A stretch of 64,000 nucleotides of DNA from Aliiroseovarius lamellibrachiae (lineage in GTDB: Bacteria > Pseudomonadota > Alphaproteobacteria > Rhodobacterales > Rhodobacteraceae), in assembly GCF_018599245.1 (NCBI RefSeq), contig NZ_JAHEVJ010000001.1, forward strand, positions 434,001 through 498,000, read 5' to 3'. Shown in pieces: positions 36,940 through 46,824 of the stretch (position 1 is the first letter of the stretch; each line of letters starts with the position of its first letter). The notes below the pieces were generated by a model, which worked only from the letters and a program-made list of their open reading frames with translations, ran no database searches and was not told the origin of the DNA. The translations under genes and the position numbers were made by a program.

Positions 36940-38832
36940 CTAACCTTTAGTATACCCAACCTCGGCCAGCGCGTCCGCGATCTCGTCCAAAATCGCCGGA
37001 TCATCAATGGTTGCGGGTAGCTTGAAATCTTTCCCATCGGCAATTGAAACCATGGTGCCGCGCAAAATCTTACCCGACCGGGTCTTGGGCAAACGGTCCA
37101 CGACGATACAGAGTTTGAACGCTGCCACCGGGCCAATCTTCTCGCGAACAAGCTTCACGCATTCCGCGCTGACCTCTTCGTGCGGACGATCAACGCCTGC
37201 GTTCAGACAGACCATGCCCAGCGGCAATTGCCCCTTTAACTGGTCGGTCACACCGATCACCGCGCATTCGGCCACATCCGGATGGCTGGCCAGAACCTCT
37301 TCCATCCCACCAGTGGACAAGCGGTGCCCAGCGACGTTGATCACATCATCCGTGCGCGCCATGATGTAAAGATACCCGTCTTCGTCTTTATACCCGGCAT
37401 CGCCCGTTTCGTAGTAACCGGGGAACGCGTTGAGATAGCTTGATTTATACCGATCTTCGGCGTTCCAAAGCGTGGGCAGGGTGCCGGGGGGAAGGGGCAG
37501 TTTTATGGCAATGGCACCAAGTTCGCCTGCGGGCATCGGATGACCGCCTTCATCAAGGATCTGCACGTCATACCCAGGCATCGGCACCGCGGGACTGCCA
37601 AGTTTGGTGGGCAGCTCTTCAATGCCAAGAGGGTTGGCGGCAATCGCATAACCGGTTTCGGTCTGCCACCAATGGTCAATGACCGGGGTGCCCAATTGCT
37701 GTTGCGCCCAAACGATGGTGTCGGGATCAGCACGTTCGCCGGCCAGATAGACCTGTTGCAGGCAAGAGAGATCGTATTTCTTTACGAACTCCCCCTTCGG
37801 ATCCTCGCGTTTCACAGCCCGAAAGGCCGTGGGGGCGGTGAAGAAGCTTTTCACATTATGTTCGGAAATCACCCGCCAGAATGTGCCCGCATCCGGCGTT
37901 CCAACCGGTTTTCCCTCGAACACGATGGTGGTGTTGCCATGTACCAGCGGGCCATAGGTAATATAGCTGTGGCCAACAACCCAGCCCACGTCAGAGGCGG
38001 CCCAAAACACATCGCCAGCATCCAGATTATAGATGTTTTTCATGGTCCAGTTCAGCGCCACGAGGTGCCCGCCAGTGTGGCGGATCACGCCTTTTGGCTG
38101 GCCTGTGGTGCCAGAGGTGTAGAGGATATAGGCCGGGTGGTTGCCCTCAACCGGAAGACAATCAACGGGGGCCGAGTTGGCCTCCATCTCGGCCCAGTCA
38201 AAATCACGACCGGGGATCATGTCAGCCACGCATTCTTCGCGCTGGAAGATCACGGTGAAATCCGGTTTGTGATCGGACAGTTCGATCGCGCCATCCAACA
38301 GTGGTTTATAAGGCACAATGCGGCCCGGCTCGATGCCGCAGCTGCCTGCGATGATCGCCTTGGGCGTCGCATCATTGATCCGCACCGCCAACTCGTTTGA
38401 AGCAAACCCACCAAAGACAACCGAATGCACCGCGCCAATCCGTGTGACGGCGAGCATGGCGATCAGCGCTTCGGCGACCATTGGCATATAGATGATCACG
38501 CGATCACCTTTGCCCACACCCTTGGCCGCAAGCCCACCGGCGACACGCGACACGCGGTCTTTCAGTTGGGCATAGGTGATCTTGTCTTTTCGGCCGGTAA
38601 TGGGGCTGTCGTAAATGATTGCAACCTGATCGGCCCGACCATTTTCCACATGGCGATCCACGGCGTTCCAGCAGGTATTGAGCATCCCGTCTGAGAACCA
38701 TTCATAAAGTGGCGCATTCTCGTCAAACAAAGCTTTTGACGGGGCACGGTCCCAATCGATGGCGCTGGCGGCCTCCATCCAGAATGCTTCTGGGTTCTCC
38801 TGCCATGCTGCGTAGACGTCTTTGTATGCCAT
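36940..38832 (-). CDS. prpE: Propionyl-CoA synthetase (PrpE type, ACS family)
   Basis: The 630-residue adenylating enzyme has YTSGTTGQPKGVIRHTGG, WWQTETGYAIAANPLG, YETGDAGYKDEDGYLYIMARTDDVINVAGHRLSTGGMEE (adjoining A8 blocks) and the acetylatable Lys in KTRSGKILRGTM. The WQTETG context and length favour PrpE over acetyl-CoA synthetase Acs. It activates propionate to propionyl-CoA. The promoter region holds a cluster of TTTGCAAA motifs, which fits control by a short-chain acyl-CoA regulator. A strong terminator follows. Confidence 0.88.
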   Translation of the reverse strand: MAYKDVYAAWQENPEAFWMEAASAIDWDRAPSKALFDENAPLYEWFSDGMLNTCWNAVDRHVENGRADQVAIIYDSPITGRKDKITYAQLKDRVSRVAGGLAAKGVGKGDRVIIYMPMVAEALIAMLAVTRIGAVHSVVFGGFASNELAVRINDATPKAIIAGSCGIEPGRIVPYKPLLDGAIELSDHKPDFTVIFQREECVADMIPGRDFDWAEMEANSAPVDCLPVEGNHPAYILYTSGTTGQPKGVIRHTGGHLVALNWTMKNIYNLDAGDVFWAASDVGWVVGHSYITYGPLVHGNTTIVFEGKPVGTPDAGTFWRVISEHNVKSFFTAPTAFRAVKREDPKGEFVKKYDLSCLQQVYLAGERADPDTIVWAQQQLGTPVIDHWWQTETGYAIAANPLGIEELPTKLGSPAVPMPGYDVQILDEGGHPMPAGELGAIAIKLPLPPGTLPTLWNAEDRYKSSYLNAFPGYYETGDAGYKDEDGYLYIMARTDDVINVAGHRLSTGGMEEVLASHPDVAECAVIGVTDQLKGQLPLGMVCLNAGVDRPHEEVSAECVKLVREKIGPVAAFKLCIVVDRLPKTRSGKILRGTMVSIADGKDFKLPATIDDPAILDEIADALAEVGYTKG

Positions 38833-39316
38833 GATACATATCCTCCAAAATCCCTTGGAAAGAGTTACGCGCGGCCTTGCCTTTGGGGCAAGCGTCTTGG
38901 TCGGAGGCGCGGCAGTTTATCGCGCAGTCTTTGCAATTTGGCGTGAAATTGGCTGCAAAGTTTTGCAAACTCCCTGATATTATGCGCAGGAGGTGAAAAT
39001 TTTGACAAGTTTGCAAAATTGCAAATCCTTTGTTGCAAATATTTGTCAGCGGTCTGCCCAACAGAATCGCGCACTCACCCCGCATGGTTTGCGCCAGCAC
39101 ACCGATTGGGCTGGACCTATTCAAAATGGGATTTCGCGGGGCCGGAGGCAGGCCAATTTCAGGCATGCGCCGCCGCGCGCCACACTTTCCTTCTACGAAA
39201 CAGTGTGTGGCAACCTTGGGGTGGACGGCTGTCAGGGGCGTTCAGTTTTTAGCAGCGCACGGATGGTTGAAAAGTGACACGGATTTGGGGGCCACAGATC
39301 AGGCGGCCCCCATTTT
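38833..39316. other. 484-bp gap between maeB end and prpE start
   Basis: Both neighbours are on the minus strand. The left half contains the TTTGCAAA cluster (38930-39039). The right half holds short open frames without recognisable similarity. A perfect AGGAGGT (38989-38995) faces a TTG on the plus strand but the resulting frame matches nothing known. Confidence 0.5.
38930..39039. promoter_or_regulatory. Cluster of TTTGCAAA-type operator half-sites upstream of prpE
   Basis: Exact TTTGCAAA occurs at 38962-38969 and 39010-39017. Near matches are TTTGCAAT (38930-38937), ATTGCAAA (39018-39025) and GTTGCAAA (39032-39039), plus CTGCAAAG at 38953-38960. TTTGCAAA-N4-TTTGCAAA is, as I recall, the site of the propionyl-CoA regulator PccR (ScfR family) in Rhodobacter sphaeroides. 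The spacing here is not exactly N4. Confidence 0.6.
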
Positions 39317-41590
39317 TCACCCATACTTGGCGACGGGTGTTCCCGCGATGGCAGACATGTTCAAAAGGCCCCGTGCGGTGATGGATGGCGTCACAATATG
39401 TGCGCGGTTGCCCATGCCCATCAAGATCGGCCCAACCTCTAGACCATTTCCTTTTACTTTCAACGTATTGCGCACCGCGCTTGCGGCATCGGCACTGGTG
39501 AATACCAGCACATTGGCGGGGCCATCAAACCGGCTGTCGGGGAAAATATTGCGCCGTACAGCTTCGTCCAAGGCGGCGTCGACGTGCATTTCACCCTCGT
39601 AGGTAAAGTTACGTTGCTCGCTGTCAAGAATGGCAAGGGCGGCGCGGGCACTCTCTCCGCTGCTGCATTTATGATTGCCGAACTGTGAATAGCTGCAGAG
39701 CGAAATCTTCGGGTTCACCCCGAAACGCCGAACATGGCGGGCGGCGGATATGACGGTTTCGGCAATTTGCTCGGGGGTTGGTGTGGTGTGGACATGTGTG
39801 TCTGCAATAAAGAGGGGGCCGTCCTCCAGGATCATCAGAGAGAGCGCCCCGACCGGATGCAATGCCTCCGTTCCCAGGATCTGGGTGATGTAATTCATGT
39901 GCCAGAGATACTGACCAAATGTGCCGCAGATCAGGCTGTCCGCCTCGTCACGATGCACCATAATGGCGCCAATGGCTGTGGTGTTGGTGCGCAAAATGGC
40001 CTTGGCCAAATCGGGTGTCACACCTTGACGGGCCATGATTTGATGGTAGCTGCCCCAGTAATCGCGATACCGGTCATCGCGTTCAGGGTTCACAATGTCA
40101 AAGTCACGCTCGGCCTGCAGCGCAAGCCCCGCCCGTTCGCACCGCCGTTTGATCACATCGGGTCGGCCAATCAGAATCGGACGGTCGGTGGTTTCTTCCA
40201 ACATCGCTTGGGCCGCACGCAGGACATTTTCGTTTTCCCCTTCGGCAAAGACAATGCGGCGTGCCGATGTGGCGGCGGCTTCAAAGACGGGACGCATGAT
40301 GAGGGCGGAACGGAACACGCTTTCGTCCAAACGGTCTTTATATACGTCAAGGTCGTCCAGCGGTTTGGTGGCCACGCCACTTTCCATCGCGGCTTTTGCC
40401 ACCGCGCTTGCAACGATGCCCATCAGGCGGGGGTCAAACGGTTTTGGGATCAGATAATCCGCCCCAAAGCTGAGTTGTTCACCTTTATAGGCCGCGGCCG
40501 CCTCGGCTGATGTTGTGGCGCGTGCTAAGGCTGCGATCCCTTCAATGCACCCCAGTTGCATGGCGTCGTTAATCTCAGTTGCGCCGACATCAAGAGCGCC
40601 CCGGAAGATGAACGGGAAACACAGTACATTGTTGACTTGATTGGGGAAATCAGAACGTCCGGTGGCAATGATAGCGTCTGGTGCCACCTTGCGGACCGCG
40701 TCTGGCATGATCTCTGGCGTTGGGTTCGCAAGTGCAAAGACGATCGGTTGCTTGGCCATCTTGCCCACCATCTCCGGGGTCAAAACACCGGGAGCTGACA
40801 GGCCCAGAAACAGATCCGCACCCTCGATCACATCATCCAGCGTTGCGGGCGACGTGCCTTGTGCATAGGCCGCCTTTTGGGGCGTCATGTCTTTTTCGCG
40901 GCCTTCATAAACGAGGCCGTCGATGTCGCACAAAAAGACGTTTTCGCGTTTCACGCCGAGTTTTAGCAGCATGTTCAAGCAAGCAATGCCAGCCGCCCCG
41001 CCCCCTGTTGAGGCAACTTTGATTTCATCAAACCGTTTCCCGACAACCTGCAAGGCGTTGGTCGCAGCCGCCCCCACAACGATTGCGGTTCCGTGCTGAT
41101 CGTCATGAAAAACGGGGATGTTCATACGTTCGCGGCAGATTTGTTCAACGATGAAACAATCGGGGGCTTTGATGTCTTCCAGATTGATGGCCCCAAAGCT
41201 TGGTTCCATCGCGCAGATGATATCCGCCAACTTTTCCGGGTCGCTTTGGTTTAGCTCAATATCGAAGCAGTCGATATCGGCGAATTTCTTGAAGAGAACG
41301 GCTTTGCCTTCCATCACGGGCTTTGAGGCCAGTGCGCCGATATTGCCCAAACCAAGCACAGCCGAGCCGTTGGTGACCACGGCCACCAAGTTTCCGCGTG
41401 CGGTGTAACGGTTTGCAGTTGCTGGATCTTTTGCGATCTCAAGGCTGGCTTCTGCGACGCCGGGGGAATAGGCAAGCGACAGGTCGCGCCCGTTTGCCAT
41501 CGGCTTTGTGGCGCGTATTTCTAATTTTCCGGGCTTTGGGAACTCATGATAATTCAGCGCGCGCTTGCGGGAATTGTTGGTGTCCGTCAT
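39317..41590 (-). CDS. maeB: NADP-dependent malic enzyme with C-terminal phosphotransacetylase-like domain (MaeB type)
   Basis: The 757-residue fusion has a malic enzyme N-terminal part ([54 protein letters not shown], and the [13 protein letters not shown] nucleotide-binding motif) and a phosphotransacetylase-like C-terminal half from about 430 ([18 protein letters not shown]). It decarboxylates malate to pyruvate with NADP reduction. The PTA part is usually regulatory, binding acetyl-CoA, rather than catalytic. Confidence 0.93.
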   Translation of the reverse strand: MTDTNNSRKRALNYHEFPKPGKLEIRATKPMANGRDLSLAYSPGVAEASLEIAKDPATANRYTARGNLVAVVTNGSAVLGLGNIGALASKPVMEGKAVLFKKFADIDCFDIELNQSDPEKLADIICAMEPSFGAINLEDIKAPDCFIVEQICRERMNIPVFHDDQHGTAIVVGAAATNALQVVGKRFDEIKVASTGGGAAGIACLNMLLKLGVKRENVFLCDIDGLVYEGREKDMTPQKAAYAQGTSPATLDDVIEGADLFLGLSAPGVLTPEMVGKMAKQPIVFALANPTPEIMPDAVRKVAPDAIIATGRSDFPNQVNNVLCFPFIFRGALDVGATEINDAMQLGCIEGIAALARATTSAEAAAAYKGEQLSFGADYLIPKPFDPRLMGIVASAVAKAAMESGVATKPLDDLDVYKDRLDESVFRSALIMRPVFEAAATSARRIVFAEGENENVLRAAQAMLEETTDRPILIGRPDVIKRRCERAGLALQAERDFDIVNPERDDRYRDYWGSYHQIMARQGVTPDLAKAILRTNTTAIGAIMVHRDEADSLICGTFGQYLWHMNYITQILGTEALHPVGALSLMILEDGPLFIADTHVHTTPTPEQIAETVISAARHVRRFGVNPKISLCSYSQFGNHKCSSGESARAALAILDSEQRNFTYEGEMHVDAALDEAVRRNIFPDSRFDGPANVLVFTSADAASAVRNTLKVKGNGLEVGPILMGMGNRAHIVTPSITARGLLNMSAIAGTPVAKYG

Positions 41591-41643
41591 GAGGTCTCCG
41601 TCCGTGTTTTGCTGAATAGTTTAACTTTAAACCATCCGGTGAA

Positions 41644-41665
41644 TTCGCCTGTACTATAAGGCGAA
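41644..41665. repeat. Inverted repeat TTCGCCT-N8-AGGCGAA between maeB and cdd
   Basis: Perfect 7-bp arms in the 240-bp divergent gap between maeB and the nucleoside salvage operon. It could be an operator for either side. Nothing else was recognised in this gap. Confidence 0.45.
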
Positions 41666-41830
41666 ACCTGTTTCGATCAAGCGACAATCACATAGCATAG
41701 ATCGACCCATGGGTCTTGCGCTAGATGCATGGCGGGTTTCTTGGCGGATTGTCACCGCTAACACTGTTTCTTGTTGCATCCCCCTTGCGTGGGCGTCAGA
41801 TTGTATCAATTGGTCAAAACGGAGGCTCAG

Positions 41831-42223
41831 ATGTCCTTGCTCGATGCCGCGAAAGCCGTGCGTGAAAACGCGTACGCCCCCTATTCGAATTTCAAAGTGG
41901 GTGCCGCCATTCGCACCGGGTCTGGTGAGGTGTTCACCGGATGTAATGTGGAAAATGTAGCTTATCCCGAAGGCACCTGTGCCGAAGCCGGGGCCATTGC
42001 CGCGATGGCGGCCTCTGGTCAGCGAGAGATTACAGCGGCGTTGGTCATTGCGGATGCGCCGATGCCTGTCACTCCCTGTGGGGGGTGTCGCCAGAAATTG
42101 GCCGAATTCGCCAAAGCGGATGCTGTGATCACCATGATGACCACAGAGGGCAAAACGCTGAGCATGACCATGGCAGAGCTGCTGCCTGGGGCCTTTACCA
42201 ACGAACATATGGACAACACATGA
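41831..42223 (+). CDS. cdd: Cytidine deaminase
   Basis: The 130-residue enzyme has the zinc site motifs TCAEAGAI (Cys and catalytic Glu) and PCGGCRQ (two Cys), and the substrate segment [11 protein letters not shown]. It converts cytidine and deoxycytidine to uridine and deoxyuridine. ATG 41831 follows GGAGGCTCAG. It is the first gene of the salvage operon; its stop overlaps the deoB start. Confidence 0.95.
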   Translation: MSLLDAAKAVRENAYAPYSNFKVGAAIRTGSGEVFTGCNVENVAYPEGTCAEAGAIAAMAASGQREITAALVIADAPMPVTPCGGCRQKLAEFAKADAVITMMTTEGKTLSMTMAELLPGAFTNEHMDNT

Positions 42224-43434
42224 CACGCGCTTTTTTAATTGTGATGGATTCCGTCGGTTGCGGTGGTGCGCCGGATGCCGACAGGTTTTTCAACGATAAG
42301 ACCGTACCCGACACCGGGGCAAACACCCTGGCACATATCGCGCAGGCCTGTGCGGAAGGGCGCGCGGAAGAGGGGCGGAGCGGCCCGTTGAAAATGCCCC
42401 ATCTCGATGCGCTGGGGTTGGGGGCGGCGGTGCGTGCATCCTCTGGGGATGAGATGCCGGGGTTTGACGCCGAACCCACCGGGCTTTGGGGGGCTGCTCA
42501 GGAAGTGTCGGTAGGCAAGGACACGCCCACCGGACATTGGGAAATCGCCGGTGTGCCGGTGCCATGGGCGTGGGGATATTTTCCCGATACACATCCTGCT
42601 TTTCCAGCCGATATCACCGCCGAGATTTGCCGACTGGCGGGGGTGGACGGTATTTTGGGCGACAAACATGCCTCCGGCACGGCGGTGCTTGAAGAACTTG
42701 GCGCGGAACATATGCGCAGCGGTTGGCCGATCGTTTACACCTCTGTCGATAGCGTGTTGCAGATCGCCGCACATGAAGAGACATTTGGCCTGGAGCGGCT
42801 GGTCAAGCTCTGTGAAGACTTGGCGCCCATGGTGCATAAGCTGAAAGTTGGCCGGGTGATTGCGCGTCCGTTTGTGGGCAATGAAGTCGACGGGTTTCAG
42901 CGCACTGTGAACCGCAGGGATTTTGCGATCACGCCACCGGAACCCACGCTGTGTGACTGGGTTGGGGCCGAAGGGCGCAAGGTGCATGCGATTGGAAAGA
43001 TTGGCGATATCTTTGCGCATCGCGGCATTGATACGTTGAAAAAAGGGGCTGATGTTGATTTGATGGAGCATCTGATCAACAGCTTTGACAGCGCCGAAGA
43101 GGGTGATCTGGTTTTTGCCAATTTTGTTGAGTTTGACTCCAAATTTGGCCACCGCCGCGACCTATCCGGCTATGCCCGGGCGCTTGAATGGTTTGACAGC
43201 CAACTGCCACGCGTGTTTGCCAAGATGCGCGAAGGGGATTTGGTCTTATTCACCGCCGATCATGGCAATGATCCAAGCTGGGTTGGGACCGACCATACCC
43301 GCGAACGCGTTCCTGTGATTGGGGCCGGGCTTGGCCTGCAAGAGATTGGCATTTGCGGATTTTCCGACATCGGGGCCTCGGTTGCGGCCCATCTGGGTCT
43401 GGGGCCACGCGGCGCCGGAAGGAGTTTTCTATGA
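42220..43434 (+). CDS. deoB: Phosphopentomutase
   Basis: A 404-residue alkaline-phosphatase-superfamily enzyme with [13 protein letters not shown] (metal site and nucleophile region), [24 protein letters not shown] and [18 protein letters not shown] metal motifs. It interconverts ribose/deoxyribose 1- and 5-phosphates in nucleoside breakdown. It overlaps cdd by 4 bp and add by 4 bp. Confidence 0.96.
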   Translation: MTRAFLIVMDSVGCGGAPDADRFFNDKTVPDTGANTLAHIAQACAEGRAEEGRSGPLKMPHLDALGLGAAVRASSGDEMPGFDAEPTGLWGAAQEVSVGKDTPTGHWEIAGVPVPWAWGYFPDTHPAFPADITAEICRLAGVDGILGDKHASGTAVLEELGAEHMRSGWPIVYTSVDSVLQIAAHEETFGLERLVKLCEDLAPMVHKLKVGRVIARPFVGNEVDGFQRTVNRRDFAITPPEPTLCDWVGAEGRKVHAIGKIGDIFAHRGIDTLKKGADVDLMEHLINSFDSAEEGDLVFANFVEFDSKFGHRRDLSGYARALEWFDSQLPRVFAKMREGDLVLFTADHGNDPSWVGTDHTRERVPVIGAGLGLQEIGICGFSDIGASVAAHLGLGPRGAGRSFL

Positions 43435-44423
43435 GTTTTCTGAGCCTGCCAAAAGTTGAGTTGCACATGCACCACGAAGGGGCCGCCCCGCCTGCGTTCA
43501 TCCGGGGGCTTGCGGCCGAAAAGAACATGGATATTTCGGGCATTTTCACCCCGGATCGGGGGTATGCCTATCGCGATTTCTGGCATTTTCTTGAGGTCTA
43601 TGAGGCCGCAACATCTGTGTTGCAAAGCCCAGAGGATTTCCGCCGCCTGACGCTAGCGATTTTGGAGGAAAGTGCCAAGCAGGGTGTTGTTTACGCGGAA
43701 AGTTTTATCTCGCCTGATTTCTGCGGGGGGCGCGATGTTGCGGCGTGGAAAGACTATCTTGCGGCGATCAAAGATGCGGCCGATGAGGCCGAGCGTACGA
43801 TGGGCATCACCCTGCGCGGCATTGTGACCTGTATTCGCCACTTTGGCGGCGACGTGGCGGTGGAAACGGCCAAATGCGCGCAGGAAACGGCCGGTGATTG
43901 GATCGTTGGGTTTGGCATGGGCGGCGATGAGAAGGCGGGCAATCAGTCCGATTTTGCTTATGCTTATGACATGGCGCGCGAGGCGGGCTTGCAGTTGACC
44001 ACCCATGCGGGCGAATGGAACGGGCCAGATGAAATTCGCGAAGCGTTGGACGCCTTGAAAGTGCAACGCATTGGCCACGGCGTGCGTTCTATTGAGGATA
44101 ACGCGCTGGTCGAGCGGTTGATCGAAGAGGGCACCACGCTTGAGGTGTGCCCAGGGTCAAACGTGTTCCTGAATGTCTATGACAAGCTGGAAGATCACCC
44201 TATTGCCAAGTTGCGCGATGCGGGCGTCAAGGTCACGGTTTCAACTGATGATCCGCCGTTTTTCCGCACCACAATGACCAAGGAATACGAGGATCTGTCC
44301 CGCGTCTTTGGCTGGGAAGAAAGTGACTTTTCCGATCTGAACAATGTTGCACTTGAGGCCGCGTTCTGCGATGCCGATACCAAAGCGCGCATCGCCAAAA
44401 AGCTGGAGACTGACCATGTATGA
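43431..44423 (+). CDS. add: Adenosine deaminase
   Basis: The 330-residue metal-dependent amidohydrolase has ELHMHHEG (His12, His14), [10 protein letters not shown] (His and catalytic region), RIGHGVRS and STDDPPFF (metal Asp). It deaminates adenosine or deoxyadenosine to inosine. The usual HVHLEG is HMHHEG here. The ATG at 43431 overlaps the deoB stop and has GGAAGGAG upstream. Some relatives deaminate adenine, so the substrate is likely but not certain. Confidence 0.9.
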   Translation: MSFLSLPKVELHMHHEGAAPPAFIRGLAAEKNMDISGIFTPDRGYAYRDFWHFLEVYEAATSVLQSPEDFRRLTLAILEESAKQGVVYAESFISPDFCGGRDVAAWKDYLAAIKDAADEAERTMGITLRGIVTCIRHFGGDVAVETAKCAQETAGDWIVGFGMGGDEKAGNQSDFAYAYDMAREAGLQLTTHAGEWNGPDEIREALDALKVQRIGHGVRSIEDNALVERLIEEGTTLEVCPGSNVFLNVYDKLEDHPIAKLRDAGVKVTVSTDDPPFFRTTMTKEYEDLSRVFGWEESDFSDLNNVALEAAFCDADTKARIAKKLETDHV

Positions 44424-45048
44424 CCATCTGACCGTTGTTGATCACCCTCTTGTGCAACACAAGCTGACTTTGATGCGCGAAGAGGGCACGCCGACCAGTG
44501 TGTTTCGCCAGCTTTTGCGCGAAATCAGCCAGCTTTTGGCCTATGAAATCACCCGCGAATTGCCGATGACGTCCAAAACCATCACCACCCCGATGCAAGA
44601 GATGGACGCGCCGACTTTGGCGGGGCGTAAACTTGCGCTGGTGTCGATCCTGCGCGCGGGCAATGGCTTGCTGGATGGGGTGCTTGAGTTGATCCCATCC
44701 GCGCGGGTTGGATTTGTTGGCCTGTACCGGGACGAGGAAACACTTGAACCGGTTGAGTATTACTTCAAAGTCCCAGATCACATGGATGAACGGCTGGTGA
44801 TTGCTGTGGATCCTATGCTTGCAACGGGCAACAGCTCGGTTGCGGCAATTGATATGCTGAAGAAATCCGGTGCAAAAAACATCCGTTTTCTGTGTCTTTT
44901 GGCGGCACCCGAAGGGGTTGCGCGCATGAAAGAAGCGCATCCAGATGTGCCGATCATTACCGCGTCTTTGGACGAAAGGCTGAATGAAAAAGGCTATATT
45001 GTTCCGGGGCTTGGCGATGCGGGTGACCGAATGTTTGGTACAAAATAG
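44416..45048 (+). CDS. upp: Uracil phosphoribosyltransferase
   Basis: The 210-residue enzyme has the PRPP-binding motif [13 protein letters not shown] and the uracil-binding C-terminal [16 protein letters not shown]. It makes UMP from uracil and PRPP. The start overlaps the add stop by 8 bp and completes a fully overlapping cdd-deoB-add-upp operon that channels nucleosides to bases, pentose phosphates and UMP. No nucleoside phosphorylase is in this cluster. Confidence 0.96.
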   Translation: MYDHLTVVDHPLVQHKLTLMREEGTPTSVFRQLLREISQLLAYEITRELPMTSKTITTPMQEMDAPTLAGRKLALVSILRAGNGLLDGVLELIPSARVGFVGLYRDEETLEPVEYYFKVPDHMDERLVIAVDPMLATGNSSVAAIDMLKKSGAKNIRFLCLLAAPEGVARMKEAHPDVPIITASLDERLNEKGYIVPGLGDAGDRMFGTK

Positions 45049-45101
45049 CGAAAACTAAACAAGTTTTTCTCTTTACATAAGTAGGGGCAACTGGCAGTGT
45101 T

Positions 45102-45121
45102 CCACACAATATTTTGTGTGG
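45102..45121 (+). promoter_or_regulatory. Hairpin in the 5' leader of the SPOR gene
   Basis: CCACACAA-TATT-TTGTGTGG has perfect 8-bp arms and ends 13 bp before the start codon, next to the ribosome binding region. It could affect translation or be an operator. Confidence 0.5.
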
Positions 45122-45134
45122 GGGCACAACAGAT

Positions 45135-46724
45135 ATGTTTAAAAAATCTGTAGCCATGTTGGCTATTATCGCAGGATTATCCGCCGGAAGTGCACAGGCT
45201 TTGAGCTTGAAAAAAGGCGCTCAGCCAGCGGAGTATCCGCCCGCTAATTTCAGCGGCGACACATATGTCGACAGTCGGGGCTGTGTTTACATCCGCGCGG
45301 GTTTCGCCGGAAATGTCGCCTGGGTGCCGCGTGTATCACGCAGCCGCAAGGTGTTGTGCGGTGCGCAGCCCACCGGTGGGGCAAGCCAGGCACAGACCAT
45401 CGCAGCACAGGCGCCTACACCAGCTGAGGTTGCGGCAGAGCCGGCCGCCACGCCCGTTGTTGCCGCGCCAGCACCAAAGCCACAGCCAAAGCCTTTGCCC
45501 AAAGCGCAATCAAATATCCTGGCCTCTGTTCAGCCAGCGCCGGTCGCGAATGTCGCGCCCTTGCCCAAAGCCGTTCGGATGTCGGCCACGCCTCGGCCCG
45601 TGCGGTCCACTGGGGCGGGTGGCCCGGCATTGCCGCCAGCGGTTGGGTTCGGCGCCGTGGCTGACGGTTTGCCGCCGCGTGCGAAACCCGCGCCGCTTTG
45701 GTCGGGGCGCTATGCTGCCACATCAAACTCTGGTGCGGCATCGGGCGTGCCTGTCACAAACCAAGCAGGGTTGGCTGGTGTGAAAGCCAACGCGGTCTTG
45801 GCAAATGATGGCCCCATCACACGCACCGTTCGGGTCAATTGCCCCGCGCGATCCGGCGTCAGTCAAGTGTATCTGAACGGGACGAATTTGCCCGTGCGAT
45901 GCGGCCCACAGCAGGTCGCCCCGGTCAGTTATGTGGTGGCCGATGGAAATGGCCAGCGCACCCGCGTTGTGACCATGCCGCACCCTTCAAACGTGGCGGC
46001 CTATACGCCGGTGTCGACCTCTTCATCCTATGCTCCGGTCCCTGTGACGTCGGTTACGGTAAACCAAGGTGTTGGATATGCGCCGCGCCAGTATAATGTC
46101 GTGCGTCGTCGCGATCTTGATAAATCCGCGCTGTCACCGTCGACCGTGATTGCGCCACAAACCTATGTGGCCTCGAATATGCCAGTGGAGTTGCCGCGGG
46201 GGTATAAACCCGCGTGGGGCGATGACCGACTGAACCCGATGCGCGGAGTGCGCACGATCGGGGGCGATGCGCAATCGGCGAAAATTTGGACCGAAAAAGC
46301 GCCTCGTCAGCTCATTGGGGTGCAACTTCCAAAGCAAAATCCCCTGACTGGGGCGAAAATATTTGGGCGTAAGGCGCCGCGCTCTGGCACGTTGAATTAT
46401 GTACCGGTGCCGATTTATGACAGCCCTGCTGGTGGTGGCAAAGAAATCCTGTCCACGCGTGGGGCGGCCATTTCGGCCCCTAAATCGGTAAGCGCCCAAG
46501 CGGCCAGTCACCGTTATGTTCAAGTGGGGGGCTTTGCTGATCCTGGTCAGGCGCGAAACGTGATTATCAAGCTGCAGCGTATGGGATTGACCGTGTCCAG
46601 CCTGACCTCAAAATCAGGAGTGAAGACAATCATGGCTGGCCCGTTTTCGCAGCAGGCCAGTCTGAATGCGGCGCTGTCGCAACTGCGTGGGGCAGGGTTT
46701 GCGAACGCGAAATTGCGGAAATAA
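45135..46724 (+). CDS. Secreted SPOR-domain protein
   Basis: A 529-residue precursor with a signal peptide (MFKKSVAMLAIIAGLSAGSAQA), a short N-terminal domain with two Cys (SRGCVYIRAGFAG and KVLCGAQP), a long Ala/Pro-rich disordered part, a middle domain with a Cys pair (VRVNCPARSG, LPVRCGPQ) and a C-terminal SPOR domain (HRYVQVGGFADPGQARNVIIKLQRMGL). SPOR domains bind denuded peptidoglycan at division sites, so a periplasmic cell-envelope role is likely. ATG 45135 is chosen for the clean signal peptide. Confidence 0.85.
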   Translation: MFKKSVAMLAIIAGLSAGSAQALSLKKGAQPAEYPPANFSGDTYVDSRGCVYIRAGFAGNVAWVPRVSRSRKVLCGAQPTGGASQAQTIAAQAPTPAEVAAEPAATPVVAAPAPKPQPKPLPKAQSNILASVQPAPVANVAPLPKAVRMSATPRPVRSTGAGGPALPPAVGFGAVADGLPPRAKPAPLWSGRYAATSNSGAASGVPVTNQAGLAGVKANAVLANDGPITRTVRVNCPARSGVSQVYLNGTNLPVRCGPQQVAPVSYVVADGNGQRTRVVTMPHPSNVAAYTPVSTSSSYAPVPVTSVTVNQGVGYAPRQYNVVRRRDLDKSALSPSTVIAPQTYVASNMPVELPRGYKPAWGDDRLNPMRGVRTIGGDAQSAKIWTEKAPRQLIGVQLPKQNPLTGAKIFGRKAPRSGTLNYVPVPIYDSPAGGGKEILSTRGAAISAPKSVSAQAASHRYVQVGGFADPGQARNVIIKLQRMGLTVSSLTSKSGVKTIMAGPFSQQASLNAALSQLRGAGFANAKLRK

Positions 46725-46758
46725 AGTCGGATCACAAAGCCGAATGCACAGAACCAAG

Positions 46759-46792
46759 AAAAGCCCCATGCGTCAGCAGCGGGGCTTTTTTT
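46759..46792 (+). terminator. Intrinsic terminator after the SPOR gene
   Basis: AAAAGCCCC (46759-46767) pairs with GGGGCTTTT (46781-46789), followed by a T-run to 46792. Confidence 0.85.
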
Positions 46793-46824
46793 ATGGAATA
46801 GGATGCGCTGAGGGGGTACTGAGG

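Noticed and set aside
38993-39277. Plus-strand open frame behind a perfect AGGAGGT in the prpE upstream region
   Set aside because: It has no recognisable similarity, starts with TTG or GTG, and runs through the TTTGCAAA cluster; I treat it as chance.
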